From Streptomyces sp. NBC_01451 (lineage in GTDB: Bacteria > Actinomycetota > Actinomycetes > Streptomycetales > Streptomycetaceae), in NCBI RefSeq assembly GCF_036227485.1, contig NZ_CP109479.1, forward strand, positions 2,480,001-2,544,000: a DNA stretch of 64,000 bases. The letters are read 5' to 3'. The translations under genes were made by a program, and so were the position numbers. Positions within the stretch are counted from its first letter, which is position 1. Each line of letters starts with the position of its first letter. This document shows, in pieces, positions 38,697-46,629 of this stretch. The notes beneath the pieces were generated by a model that did not search any database, was not told where the DNA came from, and was given only the letters and a program-made list of their open reading frames with translations.

Positions 38697-38900
38697 TCAG
38701 GTGAGCGCGGGCTCCGCCTGGCGTGCGTCGATGCTCTCGAGAAGCGAATCGTGAGAAGCGGCAGCCGTCAGCTCGTCGTTCTCCGCCTGGATGCGTCCGA
38801 GTTCGGATTCCAGGTCCTGTACGCGCTGCTGGAGCCGTCGCATCTCGGCGAGGAGTCGCGGGTCAGAGCCGCCGACGTAACCGAGAAGCGCCTTTGCCAT
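38697..38900 (-). CDS. small conserved coiled-coil protein
   Basis: 67 residues: MAKALLGYVGGSDPRLLAEMRRLQQRVQDLESELGRIQAENDELTAAA..., with a heptad-like helix over ~residues 15-48. ATG 38900 follows GGAGG at 10 bases; a frame open to 39023 has no support. It is conserved next to smc in Streptomyces as far as I remember, but its function is unknown. It has its own terminator (38566-38587) and a long upstream gap, so is likely transcribed alone. Confidence 0.75.
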   Translation of the reverse strand: MAKALLGYVGGSDPRLLAEMRRLQQRVQDLESELGRIQAENDELTAAASHDSLLESIDARQAEPALT

Positions 38901-39301
38901 GATGGATGGTCCTCCACACTGAGTGACCGACCGAAGCGGTGTGGGTCGTGAGGGAATCGCACCCGCGTTGCTTGGCACTGTGGTGCTCTTGCTTGAGTTT
39001 TTACTGCCGTTCTTACATGCCAAACAGCTAAGGTGCGCGGGGCTTTCAGCGTCTCACCAAAAAGTTTGACGGTCAACACGATCACGCCCTGTATTGGCGG
39101 GCGGCACGGGGCGCGCGGCGTCTGACGGGCGGCGCGGCGGCGTCGGCGGGGCCCGAGGGCGCGGCGACAAGCGTTTTCTGCGGAGCCTGCCACGACCTGC
39201 GCCTCTTGGCAACCACCAGCGGGTTTCCGCTGTGGACAGGCGCGTGTGGCATGTCGTGGCATGTCTACGGTGTGCCGCCCGGGCCGCTTTACAGAACCGC
39301 C
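38901..39301. promoter_or_regulatory. 401-base gap upstream of the small coiled-coil gene
   Basis: No gene is convincing. On the minus strand TTGACC at 39066-39071 could be a -35, with no matching -10. The region before the ATG is AT-richer than usual here (38980-39075), as expected of a promoter. The T-loop-like string near 38945 is not part of a tRNA (see rejected items). Confidence 0.3.
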
Positions 39302-39583
39302 TCAGCGGATGGCGAAGCCGTCGTAGATCCGGCGGGGTGTGTCCCAGATCTCGGTGACGCCGTCCACGCGCCCGGGCGTGTCGTCACCGCGCAGCCAGTC
39401 GAGCAGTCCTTCGCAGCCCTGACGCGGGCCTTCCGCGACCACTTGCACACGTCCGTCGTCCAAATTGAGAGCAAAACCACTCAGCCCGCCGATCTCCAGC
39501 GCCCTGGCCCGCGTGAACCAGCGGAAACCCACGCCCTGGACACGTCCGCGCACCCAGGCGACCAGCCGTACATCCTCGTTCAT
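39302..39583 (-). CDS. acyP: acylphosphatase
   Basis: 93-residue enzyme hydrolysing acyl phosphates. The N-terminal motif [19 protein letters not shown] carries the phosphate-binding Arg, and [17 protein letters not shown] carries the catalytic Asn. It diverges from the CAP-domain gene, with 142 bases between the starts. Confidence 0.93.
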   Translation of the reverse strand: MNEDVRLVAWVRGRVQGVGFRWFTRARALEIGGLSGFALNLDDGRVQVVAEGPRQGCEGLLDWLRGDDTPGRVDGVTEIWDTPRRIYDGFAIR

Positions 39584-39725
39584 GGATGCACGCTAACGGG
39601 CCAATGTCTCTCTGAACACTTCCTCCTCTTGCGCCATGGGGTACCGTCCCCACCCAACGAATCTCATATGAAACTCACTCGTTCGAGTGAGTAACCCTGA
39701 CCGCAAGGACGAGGAAGGCCAAAAC

Positions 39726-40880
39726 ATGGGACGCCACCGACGCTCCGCCGCCGGAAGCGCCACCACAGGTCGCGCCACGGGGGTCACGGAAACATACGAT
39801 TCGGACACGGGTGGTTATGGATCCGGCCACGGACCCTACGACTCCCCTGTCCCCCACACCCCTCACACCGCGTACAGCACGCTGTGGGAGGACGCGCCCA
39901 CCACGGTGGGCATCGCCCCGTATCTGAACCCCGAGGCGAACTCCGACGCCTACGCGCGGAGCGACGCCTACCTCTTCGCCCCGGACGACACGGGCGCCCA
40001 CTCCGCGCTGAACGTCGGCGGCCACTTCGACGGGCCCGGGAACGGCGGCAGCCGCCGGCGCCGCAAGAAGCGGTCCTCCAGGCCGGTCCGCACGGGCCTG
40101 CTGGGCGTCTCCGCCGCGGTCGCGCTGGGCACGGTCGCGGTCGCCACCGGCGTACTGCCCGGCGGTGACAAGTACACGATCGGCGGCAGCAGCAGCGGCG
40201 ACAAGGTGCAGGCCGCGGACTCCCCGACGAACGCCGAGACCCAGCAGGGCGGTACGTCCGGCAACGCCGACGAGGACCGCGACAGCGGTACGTCGACGAG
40301 CCGCGACGCGGACCGTGACACGTCCCCCGCTTCCCCGTCCCCCTCGCAGTCGACCGCGTCGGCCGCCCCGACGACCGAGGCCCCGCCGAAGAAGTCGGCG
40401 GTCACGCCCAGCGAGGCGCCGGAGACGGCTCCGGCGCCCACCCCGACGAAGGCGAGTGAGACGTCGAGGCAGCAGACCTCCGCCCCCATCACGGTGTCCG
40501 CGCAGGCCGCCGCCGAGGCGGAGGTGCTCCAGCTCGTCAACGAGGAGCGGGCGAAGGTGGGCTGCAGCGCGGTGTCCGCGAACAGCGCGCTGCGGGACCT
40601 GGCGGAGGCGTTCAGCGAGGACATGGCCGCCCGGGACTTCTTCGACCACACCGACCCCGACGGCCTCTCCCCCTGGGACCGGGCGGACAAGGCCGGCATC
40701 ACCAGCCTCGGCGGCGAGAACATCGCCCGGGGCCAGGCCGACGCGGCCGCGGTGATGGAGGCCTGGATGAACAGCCCCGGCCACAAGGCGAACATCCTGA
40801 ACTGCGACTTCAAGACCCTGGGAGTGGGCGTCCACTTCGGCTCGGGCGGCCCCTGGTGGACGCAGGACTTCGGCTACTGA
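39726..40880 (+). CDS. CAP-domain (SCP-like) secreted or membrane-anchored protein
   Basis: 384 residues from MGRHRRSAAGS (ATG 39726, after GAGGAAGG). A ~100-residue Gly/Ser/Pro/acidic head precedes a single membrane segment (VRTGLLGVSAAVALGTVAVATGVL), then a Ser/Thr/Pro-rich linker, then the CAP domain: VLQLVNEERAKVGC, FFDHTDPDGLSPWDRADKAG, GENIARGQ, and AWMNSPGHKANILNCDFKTLGVGVH. CAP proteins act outside the cell; some are proteases or bind lipids. Here it has no enzymatic prediction. Confidence 0.85.
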   Translation: MGRHRRSAAGSATTGRATGVTETYDSDTGGYGSGHGPYDSPVPHTPHTAYSTLWEDAPTTVGIAPYLNPEANSDAYARSDAYLFAPDDTGAHSALNVGGHFDGPGNGGSRRRRKKRSSRPVRTGLLGVSAAVALGTVAVATGVLPGGDKYTIGGSSSGDKVQAADSPTNAETQQGGTSGNADEDRDSGTSTSRDADRDTSPASPSPSQSTASAAPTTEAPPKKSAVTPSEAPETAPAPTPTKASETSRQQTSAPITVSAQAAAEAEVLQLVNEERAKVGCSAVSANSALRDLAEAFSEDMAARDFFDHTDPDGLSPWDRADKAGITSLGGENIARGQADAAAVMEAWMNSPGHKANILNCDFKTLGVGVHFGSGGPWWTQDFGY

Positions 40881-40919
40881 GCACCGAGCGGCGCGACCGC
40901 CCGAGCCCAGCCACCCGAA

Positions 40920-40948
40920 GATTGCACTAACTATTGGTTAGCGCAATC
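40920..40948. promoter_or_regulatory. inverted repeat between the CAP gene and HxlR gene
   Basis: gattgcactaac (40920-40931) and gttagcgcaatc (40937-40948) pair with one mismatch around 5 bases. It lies 36 bases before the HxlR start and could be its autoregulatory operator. It could also act as a terminator for the CAP gene; the symmetric CTAAC/GTTAG favours an operator. Confidence 0.6.
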
Positions 40949-40983
40949 TTCAAGTCAGCGCTGCGCTGCCGTACGCTGGGGTC

Positions 40984-41379
40984 ATGATGAACGCCACGGA
41001 GGAGCAGCCCCTCCCCTACGACGTGTTCGCCAAGGCCTGTCCGTCGCGCGGCACGCTGGAGCACGTCACGGGCCGCTGGGGCGCGCTCACACTCGGCGCC
41101 CTTCAGGAGGGCTCGCTGCGCTTCAACGAGCTGCGCCGTCGCGTCGACGGCGTGAGCGAGAAGATGCTCTCCCAGACCCTCCAGGCCCTGGAGCGCGACG
41201 GCCTGGTCCACCGCGAGGCACAGCCGACGAACCCGCCCCGCGTGGACTACGAGCTGACGGCGCTGGGCCACGAGGTCGCCGAACGCCTGCTGGCGCTCAT
41301 CCACTTCGTGGAGGGCCGCATGGACTCCGTACTGGCGGCACGCCAGAGGTACGACGAGACACGCGCCCCTCGCCGCTGA
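40984..41379 (+). CDS. HxlR-family winged-helix regulator
   Basis: 131-residue dimeric repressor. Cys19 (KACPSRGTLEHVTGRWGALTLGAL) lies where redox-sensing HxlR proteins have their single Cys. Winged helix: SLRFNELRRRVDGVSEKMLSQTLQALERDGLVHREAQPTNPPRVDYELT. The divergent or downstream target is not evident; the only close gene in front is the CAP-domain gene. A palindrome precedes it. Confidence 0.85.
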   Translation: MMNATEEQPLPYDVFAKACPSRGTLEHVTGRWGALTLGALQEGSLRFNELRRRVDGVSEKMLSQTLQALERDGLVHREAQPTNPPRVDYELTALGHEVAERLLALIHFVEGRMDSVLAARQRYDETRAPRR

Positions 41380-41392
41380 CACCCGTGCCCGT

Positions 41393-42253
41393 CTACGCCG
41401 AAACGCGCGGCGCCCGCTGGCACTTCGGGCAGAAGTAGCTGGACCGGTTCATCCAGGCGCGGCGGAACATCGGCGTCGCACAGCGCCTGCAGGGCAGGCC
41501 CTCGCGTCCGTACGCGTCGAGCGAGCGGTCGAAGTAGCCCGATTCGCCGTTGACGTTGACGTACAGACTGTCGAAACTCGTGCCGCCCACGGCCAGCGCG
41601 GCGTTCATCACGTCCCGTACATGGCCCAGGAGTTCGGCCGTGCGCGGGCGGGTGAAGCCCGCGGTCGGCCGTTCGTAGTGGACGCGGGAGCGCCAAAGGG
41701 CCTCGTCCGCGTAGATGTTGCCGACGCCGCTGATCAACGACTGGTCGAGCAGGGCCCGTTTGATGGTCGTACGCTTCCGCCGCAGCGCCTGATGGAAGGC
41801 CTCGTCGTCGAACAGCGGGTCGAGGGGGTCGCGCGCGATGTGGGCGATGACGTCGGGCAGGCCGTCGGGGGTGCTGTCATGCAACGACAGCCCACCGAAG
41901 GTGCGTTGGTCGACGAAGCGGAGTTCGGTACCGAGGTCGTCCGCGAACCGGACGCGAATACGCAGGTGCTTCTCGTCGGCGGCCTCGTGCGGCTGCACCA
42001 GAAGCTGCCCACTCATCCCGAGATGCGCCAGCACCGACTGCCCGGTGTCCTCCAGCGGCAGCCACAGGTACTTCCCGCGCCGGCTGGGCGTACCGATGCG
42101 ATGCCCCTTGAGGCGATGCGTGAAGTCATCGGCACCGGCGACATGCCGCCGCACGGCCCGAGGATGCAGCACCTCGGCGTCGGCAACGGTGCGTTGAGCA
42201 ACCCACCGGGCCAACCCCCGCCGCACGACCTCGACTTCAGGCAACTCCGGCAC
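41393..42253 (-). CDS. mutM: formamidopyrimidine-DNA glycosylase (Fpg/MutM)
   Basis: 286-residue bifunctional glycosylase/AP lyase for 8-oxoguanine. Pro1 follows the initiator ([15 protein letters not shown]); [17 protein letters not shown] follows the helix-two-turn-helix; the C-terminal zinc finger is [25 protein letters not shown]. It starts 127 bases after rnc, with a terminator and a repeat between, so is likely transcribed separately. Confidence 0.95.
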   Translation of the reverse strand: MPELPEVEVVRRGLARWVAQRTVADAEVLHPRAVRRHVAGADDFTHRLKGHRIGTPSRRGKYLWLPLEDTGQSVLAHLGMSGQLLVQPHEAADEKHLRIRVRFADDLGTELRFVDQRTFGGLSLHDSTPDGLPDVIAHIARDPLDPLFDDEAFHQALRRKRTTIKRALLDQSLISGVGNIYADEALWRSRVHYERPTAGFTRPRTAELLGHVRDVMNAALAVGGTSFDSLYVNVNGESGYFDRSLDAYGREGLPCRRCATPMFRRAWMNRSSYFCPKCQRAPRVSA

Positions 42254-42258
42254 AGAAA

Positions 42259-42313
42259 CCCCCTGTTGTTAGGGGCGCGGGGAACTGCGCGACAAGCCAC
42301 AACGAACCCGCGG
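42259..42313 (-). repeat. dispersed intergenic repeat, copy A
   Basis: Minus strand: GCGGGttcgttGTGGCTTGTCGCGCAGTTCCCCGCG and then a small hairpin. It shares TCGCGCAGTTCCCCGCG exactly with copy B at 46553-46602. It lies between rnc and mutM, next to the rnc terminator. Confidence 0.7.
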
Positions 42314-42327
42314 CCAAGGAACAACCG

Positions 42328-42367
42328 AAAAACACCAGTGCCGTCCCGTCAGGGACAGGCACTGGTG
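42328..42367 (-). terminator. rnc terminator
   Basis: Arms 42333-42347 and 42352-42367 pair over 14 bp with one bulge and a 4-base loop. On the minus strand TTTTTCGG follows immediately. It begins 14 bases after the rnc stop. Confidence 0.85.
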
Positions 42368-42380
42368 CACGCACACAAAC

Positions 42381-43199
42381 TCAGGCAGACGTGGAGGAAG
42401 ACGCCTCAACGTCATCCTCAACAGGCACCGCGGCCGCCGCCTCAGCGGCAGCGACCTTCGCACGTTCATCCGCATCAGCACGGATGGAACGCCAGGCCGA
42501 CTCCGCGGCCTGCTGTTCCGCCTCCTTCTTGCTGCGGCCGGTGCCGGTGCCGTACGAGACGCCTCCGACGCGGGCGGCAGCAGTGAAGGTCTTCTCGTGG
42601 TCCGGACCGGTCTCCGTGACCAGGTACTCGGGCACGCCGAGTCCTTCGGTCGCGGTGAGCTCCTGGAGACTGGTCTTCCAGTCCAGGCCGGCACCGAGGT
42701 TCGAGGATTTCTCGATCAGCGGGTCGAAGAGACGGTGGACGAGTTCGCCCGCCGCGTCGAGACCCTGGTCGAGATAGACAGCGCCGATCACCGCTTCAAG
42801 GGTGTCGGCGAGGATGGACGCCTTGTCCCGCCCGCCCGTGCCCTCTTCACCGCGGCCGAGCCGGATGAAGGAGCCGAGTTCGAGCCCTCGGCCCACCTCC
42901 GCGAGTGCACGAGAATTGACCACCGCGGCCCGCAGCTTGGCCAACTGGCCTTCTGGGAGGTCGGGGTGGGTGCGATACAGCGTGTCCGTGACCACCAGAC
43001 CGAGCACGGAGTCCCCGAGGAACTCCAGCCGCTCGTTGGTCGGCAGACCGCCGTTCTCGTACGCGTACGAACGATGGGTCAGCGCACGCACCAGAAGGGC
43101 GGACTCCAGCTGGTAGCCGAGCCGCCCTTCCAGAAGCGTGTGGGACGAGGCCGTGTCCGCCTTTTTCTTGGCGGTCGAGTCCGCCTGGGCGTCAGACAT
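42381..43199 (-). CDS. rnc: ribonuclease III (AbsB)
   Basis: 272 residues from ATG 43199 ([16 protein letters not shown]). Nuclease domain signature [22 protein letters not shown] with acidic catalytic residues, then [22 protein letters not shown], then a dsRNA-binding domain ([41 protein letters not shown]). An Ala/Glu-rich tail follows. In S. coelicolor mutants are absB, affecting antibiotic production. Follows yceD-rpmF in one operon. Confidence 0.97.
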   Translation of the reverse strand: MSDAQADSTAKKKADTASSHTLLEGRLGYQLESALLVRALTHRSYAYENGGLPTNERLEFLGDSVLGLVVTDTLYRTHPDLPEGQLAKLRAAVVNSRALAEVGRGLELGSFIRLGRGEEGTGGRDKASILADTLEAVIGAVYLDQGLDAAGELVHRLFDPLIEKSSNLGAGLDWKTSLQELTATEGLGVPEYLVTETGPDHEKTFTAAARVGGVSYGTGTGRSKKEAEQQAAESAWRSIRADADERAKVAAAEAAAAVPVEDDVEASSSTSA

Positions 43200-43218
43200 G
43201 GAGCCTCTCACCGGCCGC

Positions 43219-43392
43219 TCAGACCTCGAGGACCTGGCGCTTGTTGTAAGTGCCGCAAGACGGGCACGCGATGTGCTGCAGCTTGGGCTCGTGGCAGCGC
43301 TCGCACGCAACCAGGGTGGGGACCGCAGCCTTCCACTGCGACCGGCGGTGGCGCGTGTTGCTGCGCGACATCTTCCGCTTCGGAACAGCCAC
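43219..43392 (-). CDS. rpmF: 50S ribosomal protein L32
   Basis: 57 residues from GTG 43392: [57 protein letters not shown]. Two CxxC pairs (CERC and CPSC) bind zinc, so this is the C+ form. It is 2 bases after yceD and 19 before rnc. Confidence 0.97.
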   Translation of the reverse strand: MAVPKRKMSRSNTRHRRSQWKAAVPTLVACERCHEPKLQHIACPSCGTYNKRQVLEV

Positions 43393-43394
43393 GG

Positions 43395-44045
43395 CTACTT
43401 CTCCTGCTTCTCGTCGACGCCCGCTTCCGCTTCGGCGTCGCTGATCTCGTCCTTCTCGCCGGGTTCGAGTGAACCTGCGAGTCCCTGCAGCGCCGCCCAA
43501 CGGATGTCGACGGCGTCATGGTGGTGTTCCGGGTCGTCCGCCAGCCGCGCTCCGCACTCGGAGCACAGGCCGGGACAGTCGTCCTGGCACACCGGCTGCA
43601 TCGGCAGTGCGAGCACCACCGCATCACGCAGCACGGATTCGAGGTCGAACAAGCCGTCCTCGATGAAGAGCACGTCCTCGTCGTCCTCGGCGTCGTCGGC
43701 CGGCTCCGCTTTCACACGGCCCCGGTCGTCGGCGTCAGGGTACGAGAACATCTCCTGGAAGTCCGCCGTGAGCTCCTGCTCAAGCGGCTCCAGACACCTT
43801 ACGCACTCCCCCTTGGCCCGTGCACGGGCGGTGCCTGTGACAAGCACACCTTCCATGACCGACTCCAGGCGGAGTTTGAGCACCATCGGCGTACCTTCCG
43901 GCACTCCGATGACTCCCTGGATCCCGAGATCCTTGGGAGCGTCGATCTCACGGGTCAGGCGCTGCAGCGCGCCAGGACGCCGACCCAGTTCGTGCGTGTC
44001 GAACACGAGTGGGTTGCGGTGGTCGAGGCGGGCGTTCAGAGCCAT
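43395..44045 (-). CDS. YceD family (DUF177) metal-binding protein
   Basis: 216-residue protein of the YceD family, linked with 23S rRNA accumulation in other bacteria. Starts [21 protein letters not shown]. The cysteines [14 protein letters not shown] near residue 170 fit the family's C-terminal metal site, with an earlier CVRC pair. An acidic insertion ([15 protein letters not shown]) is present. The yceD-rpmF pair is conserved across bacteria. Confidence 0.9.
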   Translation of the reverse strand: MALNARLDHRNPLVFDTHELGRRPGALQRLTREIDAPKDLGIQGVIGVPEGTPMVLKLRLESVMEGVLVTGTARARAKGECVRCLEPLEQELTADFQEMFSYPDADDRGRVKAEPADDAEDDEDVLFIEDGLFDLESVLRDAVVLALPMQPVCQDDCPGLCSECGARLADDPEHHHDAVDIRWAALQGLAGSLEPGEKDEISDAEAEAGVDEKQEK

Positions 44046-44174
44046 TCCTGCTTTCGATCTTCGATGCTCAGCTGCTCGTCCTCCGGGCAGCGGTGATCGC
44101 CGAGTTACACGCGACCGAAGAGCCAGGATACTGGACCTTCCGCCCACGGCCCAATCCGGTCCCCGCGCGGGCGT

Positions 44175-45251
44175 TCACTGCCCGCCGCGGCCCTGTTCGT
44201 AGGCGCGCAGCTGCTCGGCGCTGATCATGCCGGTGTCGAAGAGACTGGTCTCGTCGAGGGCGTGCGGCTGCTGCTGTTGGTGCTGCTCCGGCTGGACGTA
44301 GCCCTGCTGGACCTGGGAGGGGTCGTAGGCGGCCTGCGAGCCGTCGTACGCCTGGTAGGCGTACGGGTCGGCGGACGCCTGGTAGCCGTACTGGTCCTGC
44401 TGCTGGGCGTACGCCTGCTGGTAGCCGCCGTAGGGGTCGGCGGGCTGCTGGTAGCCGTACTGGTCCTGCTGGCCGTACTGCTGCTGGGCCGGGATCTCCG
44501 CCGTCCGGGGCTGCTCCCCGAGGGAGTCCGGGGAGTCGGCGAGGTCGGCCAGGTAGTCGGCGTCGCTGGTGTGCTGCCTGGGGGTGCCGTCGTCGTCCTG
44601 GCCGAGGGCGCCGAGGTCGTCGCTGGCGATGCGGCCGTGCAGGGTCTGCCGGCCTCGGCCGACCGCCTCAAGGGTCTTGGCGAGGACGGCCTCGAAGGCG
44701 CCGAGCTTCACGTCGACGTATTTGTCGGCGTTGACGCGCAGGGTCTCGGGGTCGTGGCTGCGCTCGGGGGCGTCCTCGTCCTCGTACCCCTGGTCGTCGA
44801 GGCCGGGGCCCGTGCCGAGCAGCTTCTCGCGGCCGCGGCCGACCGAGCCGAGGGTCTTGGTGAGGACGACCTCGAAGTTGGCGAGCTTGGAGTCGACGTA
44901 GTCGTCGGCCTCGGCGCGGACGTCCTCGGCCTCCTTGCGGGCATCGGCGAGGATGCGGTCGGCCTCGTTCTGGGAGCGGCGGGCGACCTCCGTGTCGGAG
45001 ATCAGGGAGCCGCGCTCCTCGTGGGCGGTCCGGATGATCCGGTCGGCCTCCTGGCGCGCCTGCTCGACGAGTTGTTCCCGGTCGCCGATCAGCTCCTGCG
45101 CCTGTGCGAGAGAGCCGGGCAGAGCCGCGCGCACCTCTTCCAGCATCGTGAGCAGGTCGGCGCGGTTGACCACGCACGAGGCCGACATGGGCATCGACCG
45201 GGCACTGGAGACCGCGGAGACGATCTCGTCGAGCTTCTTCTGCACGTCCAC
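44175..45251 (-). CDS. DivIVA-like coiled-coil protein with Q/Y-rich tail
   Basis: 358 residues. MDVQKKLDEIVSAVSSARSMPMSASCVVNRADLLTMLEEVRAALP is followed by a coiled coil (~residues 48-115). A 32-residue segment is duplicated: ADDYVDSKLANFEVVLTKTL (115 on) and ADKYVDVKLGAFEAVLAKTL (175 on). Residues ~255-330 are Gln/Tyr-rich. It resembles actinobacterial cell-division/polarity proteins, though it is not the canonical DivIVA. GTG 45251 was chosen; longer frames to 46181 are shadow. It precedes coaD on the same strand by 126 bases. Confidence 0.8.
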   Translation of the reverse strand: MDVQKKLDEIVSAVSSARSMPMSASCVVNRADLLTMLEEVRAALPGSLAQAQELIGDREQLVEQARQEADRIIRTAHEERGSLISDTEVARRSQNEADRILADARKEAEDVRAEADDYVDSKLANFEVVLTKTLGSVGRGREKLLGTGPGLDDQGYEDEDAPERSHDPETLRVNADKYVDVKLGAFEAVLAKTLEAVGRGRQTLHGRIASDDLGALGQDDDGTPRQHTSDADYLADLADSPDSLGEQPRTAEIPAQQQYGQQDQYGYQQPADPYGGYQQAYAQQQDQYGYQASADPYAYQAYDGSQAAYDPSQVQQGYVQPEQHQQQQPHALDETSLFDTGMISAEQLRAYEQGRGGQ

Positions 45252-45376
45252 CGTGTGCTCGCCACTCTCTACAGCTGTGATGAAGACGGACGGGTCGACT
45301 GTACGACTCCTGCCGGCCCGCCCGACACCGAGTGACGGTTTGCCGGCCCCTCGCCGGTTCTTCGCCAGACCGTCCG

Positions 45377-45856
45377 TCAGGTCTTCTTGAGGCGTCCGTC
45401 CAGGGCTTCCAGGACGAGCGGCGGCACGAGGTGGGAGACGTCCCCGCCCCAGGCGGCGACCTCCTTGACGAGCGAGGAGGAGAGAAAACTGTAGGTGGGG
45501 TTGGTCGGCACGAAGAGGGTCTCGACGCCGGACAGCCCGTTGTTCATCTGGGCCATCTGGAGTTCGTAGTCGAAGTCGCTGACGGCACGCAGGCCCTTGA
45601 CGATGGCCGGAATGTCGCGCTGCTTGCAGAAGTCGACGAGGAGGCCGTGGAAGGACTCGACCCGGACGTTTCCGAACTCGGCGGTGACCTGGCGGATCAG
45701 GTCGATCCGTTCGTCGACCTCGAAGAGGCCCTTCTTGGATTTGTTGATCATGACCGCGACGTAGACCTCGTCGTACAGACGGGAGGCGCGGGAAATGATG
45801 TCGAGGTGTCCGTTGGTGATCGGGTCGAACGACCCGGGACAGACGGCGCGGCGCAC
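45377..45856 (-). CDS. coaD: phosphopantetheine adenylyltransferase
   Basis: Penultimate step of coenzyme A synthesis. 159 residues, the family length, from GTG 45856 (VRRAVCPGSFDPITNGHLDIISRA), 8 bases after GAGGGAT. HxGH-type motif GSFDPITNGHLD, and SSSLVKEVAAWGGDV near the end. An ATG at 45886 gives a longer form starting MTGPESEGS and overlaps the rsmD stop as ATGA. The GTG form is preferred. Confidence 0.95.
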   Translation of the reverse strand: MRRAVCPGSFDPITNGHLDIISRASRLYDEVYVAVMINKSKKGLFEVDERIDLIRQVTAEFGNVRVESFHGLLVDFCKQRDIPAIVKGLRAVSDFDYELQMAQMNNGLSGVETLFVPTNPTYSFLSSSLVKEVAAWGGDVSHLVPPLVLEALDGRLKKT

Positions 45857-45882
45857 TAGTGATCCCTCGCTCTCCGGTCCGG

Positions 45883-46467
45883 TCATCGTGCGTCTTCGCA
45901 CGTAGAGGCGGCGCGACCGTACCAAAACGTTCCCTCGCCGTAACGACGGGACCGGAGCGCTTCGAAGCCGTCCGGCCAAGGGAACGCGCCGCCTCTGGTG
46001 CTGCGCTCCACGGTGACGAGGGCTTCGGCCGCGAGCCAGCCCCCGGCCCGGAGTGTGAGCAGAATCTCGCGAAGATCGTCGTCCGGGACGGCGTACGGCG
46101 GGTCGAGGAAGACGATGTCGTACGGCTGTGTGGACGGGGTCTGAACAACCTGTTCCGCCTTGCCCGCCCGGACCTCGGCACCGGGCAGCCCGAGCGCCTT
46201 CACGTTCTCGCGGACGACGCGGGCGGCACGGGCATCGGCCTCCACGAGCAGGCTGTGCCCGGCACCGCGGCTGAGCGCCTCCAGGCCGACGGCGCCCGAC
46301 CCGGCGTACAGGTCGAGGACGCGCTCACCCTCCAGGGGGCCGCCGAGGAGGGCCTGCCAGGTGGAGAAGAGGCCCTCGCGGGCGCGGTCGGAGGTGGGGC
46401 GTGTGCCGGTGCCCGGGGGGACGGCCAGGCGTCGTCCGCCGGCTGTGCCGGCGATCACGCGGGTCAT
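45883..46467 (-). CDS. rsmD: 16S rRNA (guanine966-N2)-methyltransferase RsmD
   Basis: 194 residues, MTRVIAGTAGGRRLAVPPGTGTRPTSDRAREGLFSTW; SAM motif VLDLYAGSGAVGLEALSRGAG and catalytic YDIVFLDPPYAVP (DPPY). The coupled rsmD-coaD pair is widespread. It follows recG by 163 bases, where repeat copy B lies. Confidence 0.95.
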   Translation of the reverse strand: MTRVIAGTAGGRRLAVPPGTGTRPTSDRAREGLFSTWQALLGGPLEGERVLDLYAGSGAVGLEALSRGAGHSLLVEADARAARVVRENVKALGLPGAEVRAGKAEQVVQTPSTQPYDIVFLDPPYAVPDDDLREILLTLRAGGWLAAEALVTVERSTRGGAFPWPDGFEALRSRRYGEGTFWYGRAASTCEDAR

Positions 46468-46552
46468 GTGGGGGTCCTTGTCCGAGGGATGAGGGATGGG
46501 CTGGGTTCAGTTTCGCAGGAGGGGGTGGGGGGTGCGCTGTCGTGTTGGCGAC

Positions 46553-46602
46553 TGCGGGCCGGTGGGGGCTGGTCGCGCAGTTCCCCGCGTCCCTTCAGGG
46601 CG
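46553..46602 (+). repeat. dispersed intergenic repeat, copy B
   Basis: Plus strand: GCGGGccggtgggGGCTGGTCGCGCAGTTCCCCGCGT, then CCCTTCAGGG. Shares the TCGCGCAGTTCCCCGCG core with copy A. It lies between recG and rsmD, 28 bases beyond the recG stop. Confidence 0.7.
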
Positions 46603-46629
46603 CGCTGCCCCTGGGCGGGGACACATGGC

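Noticed and set aside
38930..38975. T-loop-like sequence (GGTGCGATTCCC context) on the minus strand upstream of the small coiled-coil gene
   Set aside because: No matching acceptor stem, D-arm or anticodon arm is visible upstream, so it is not called a tRNA.
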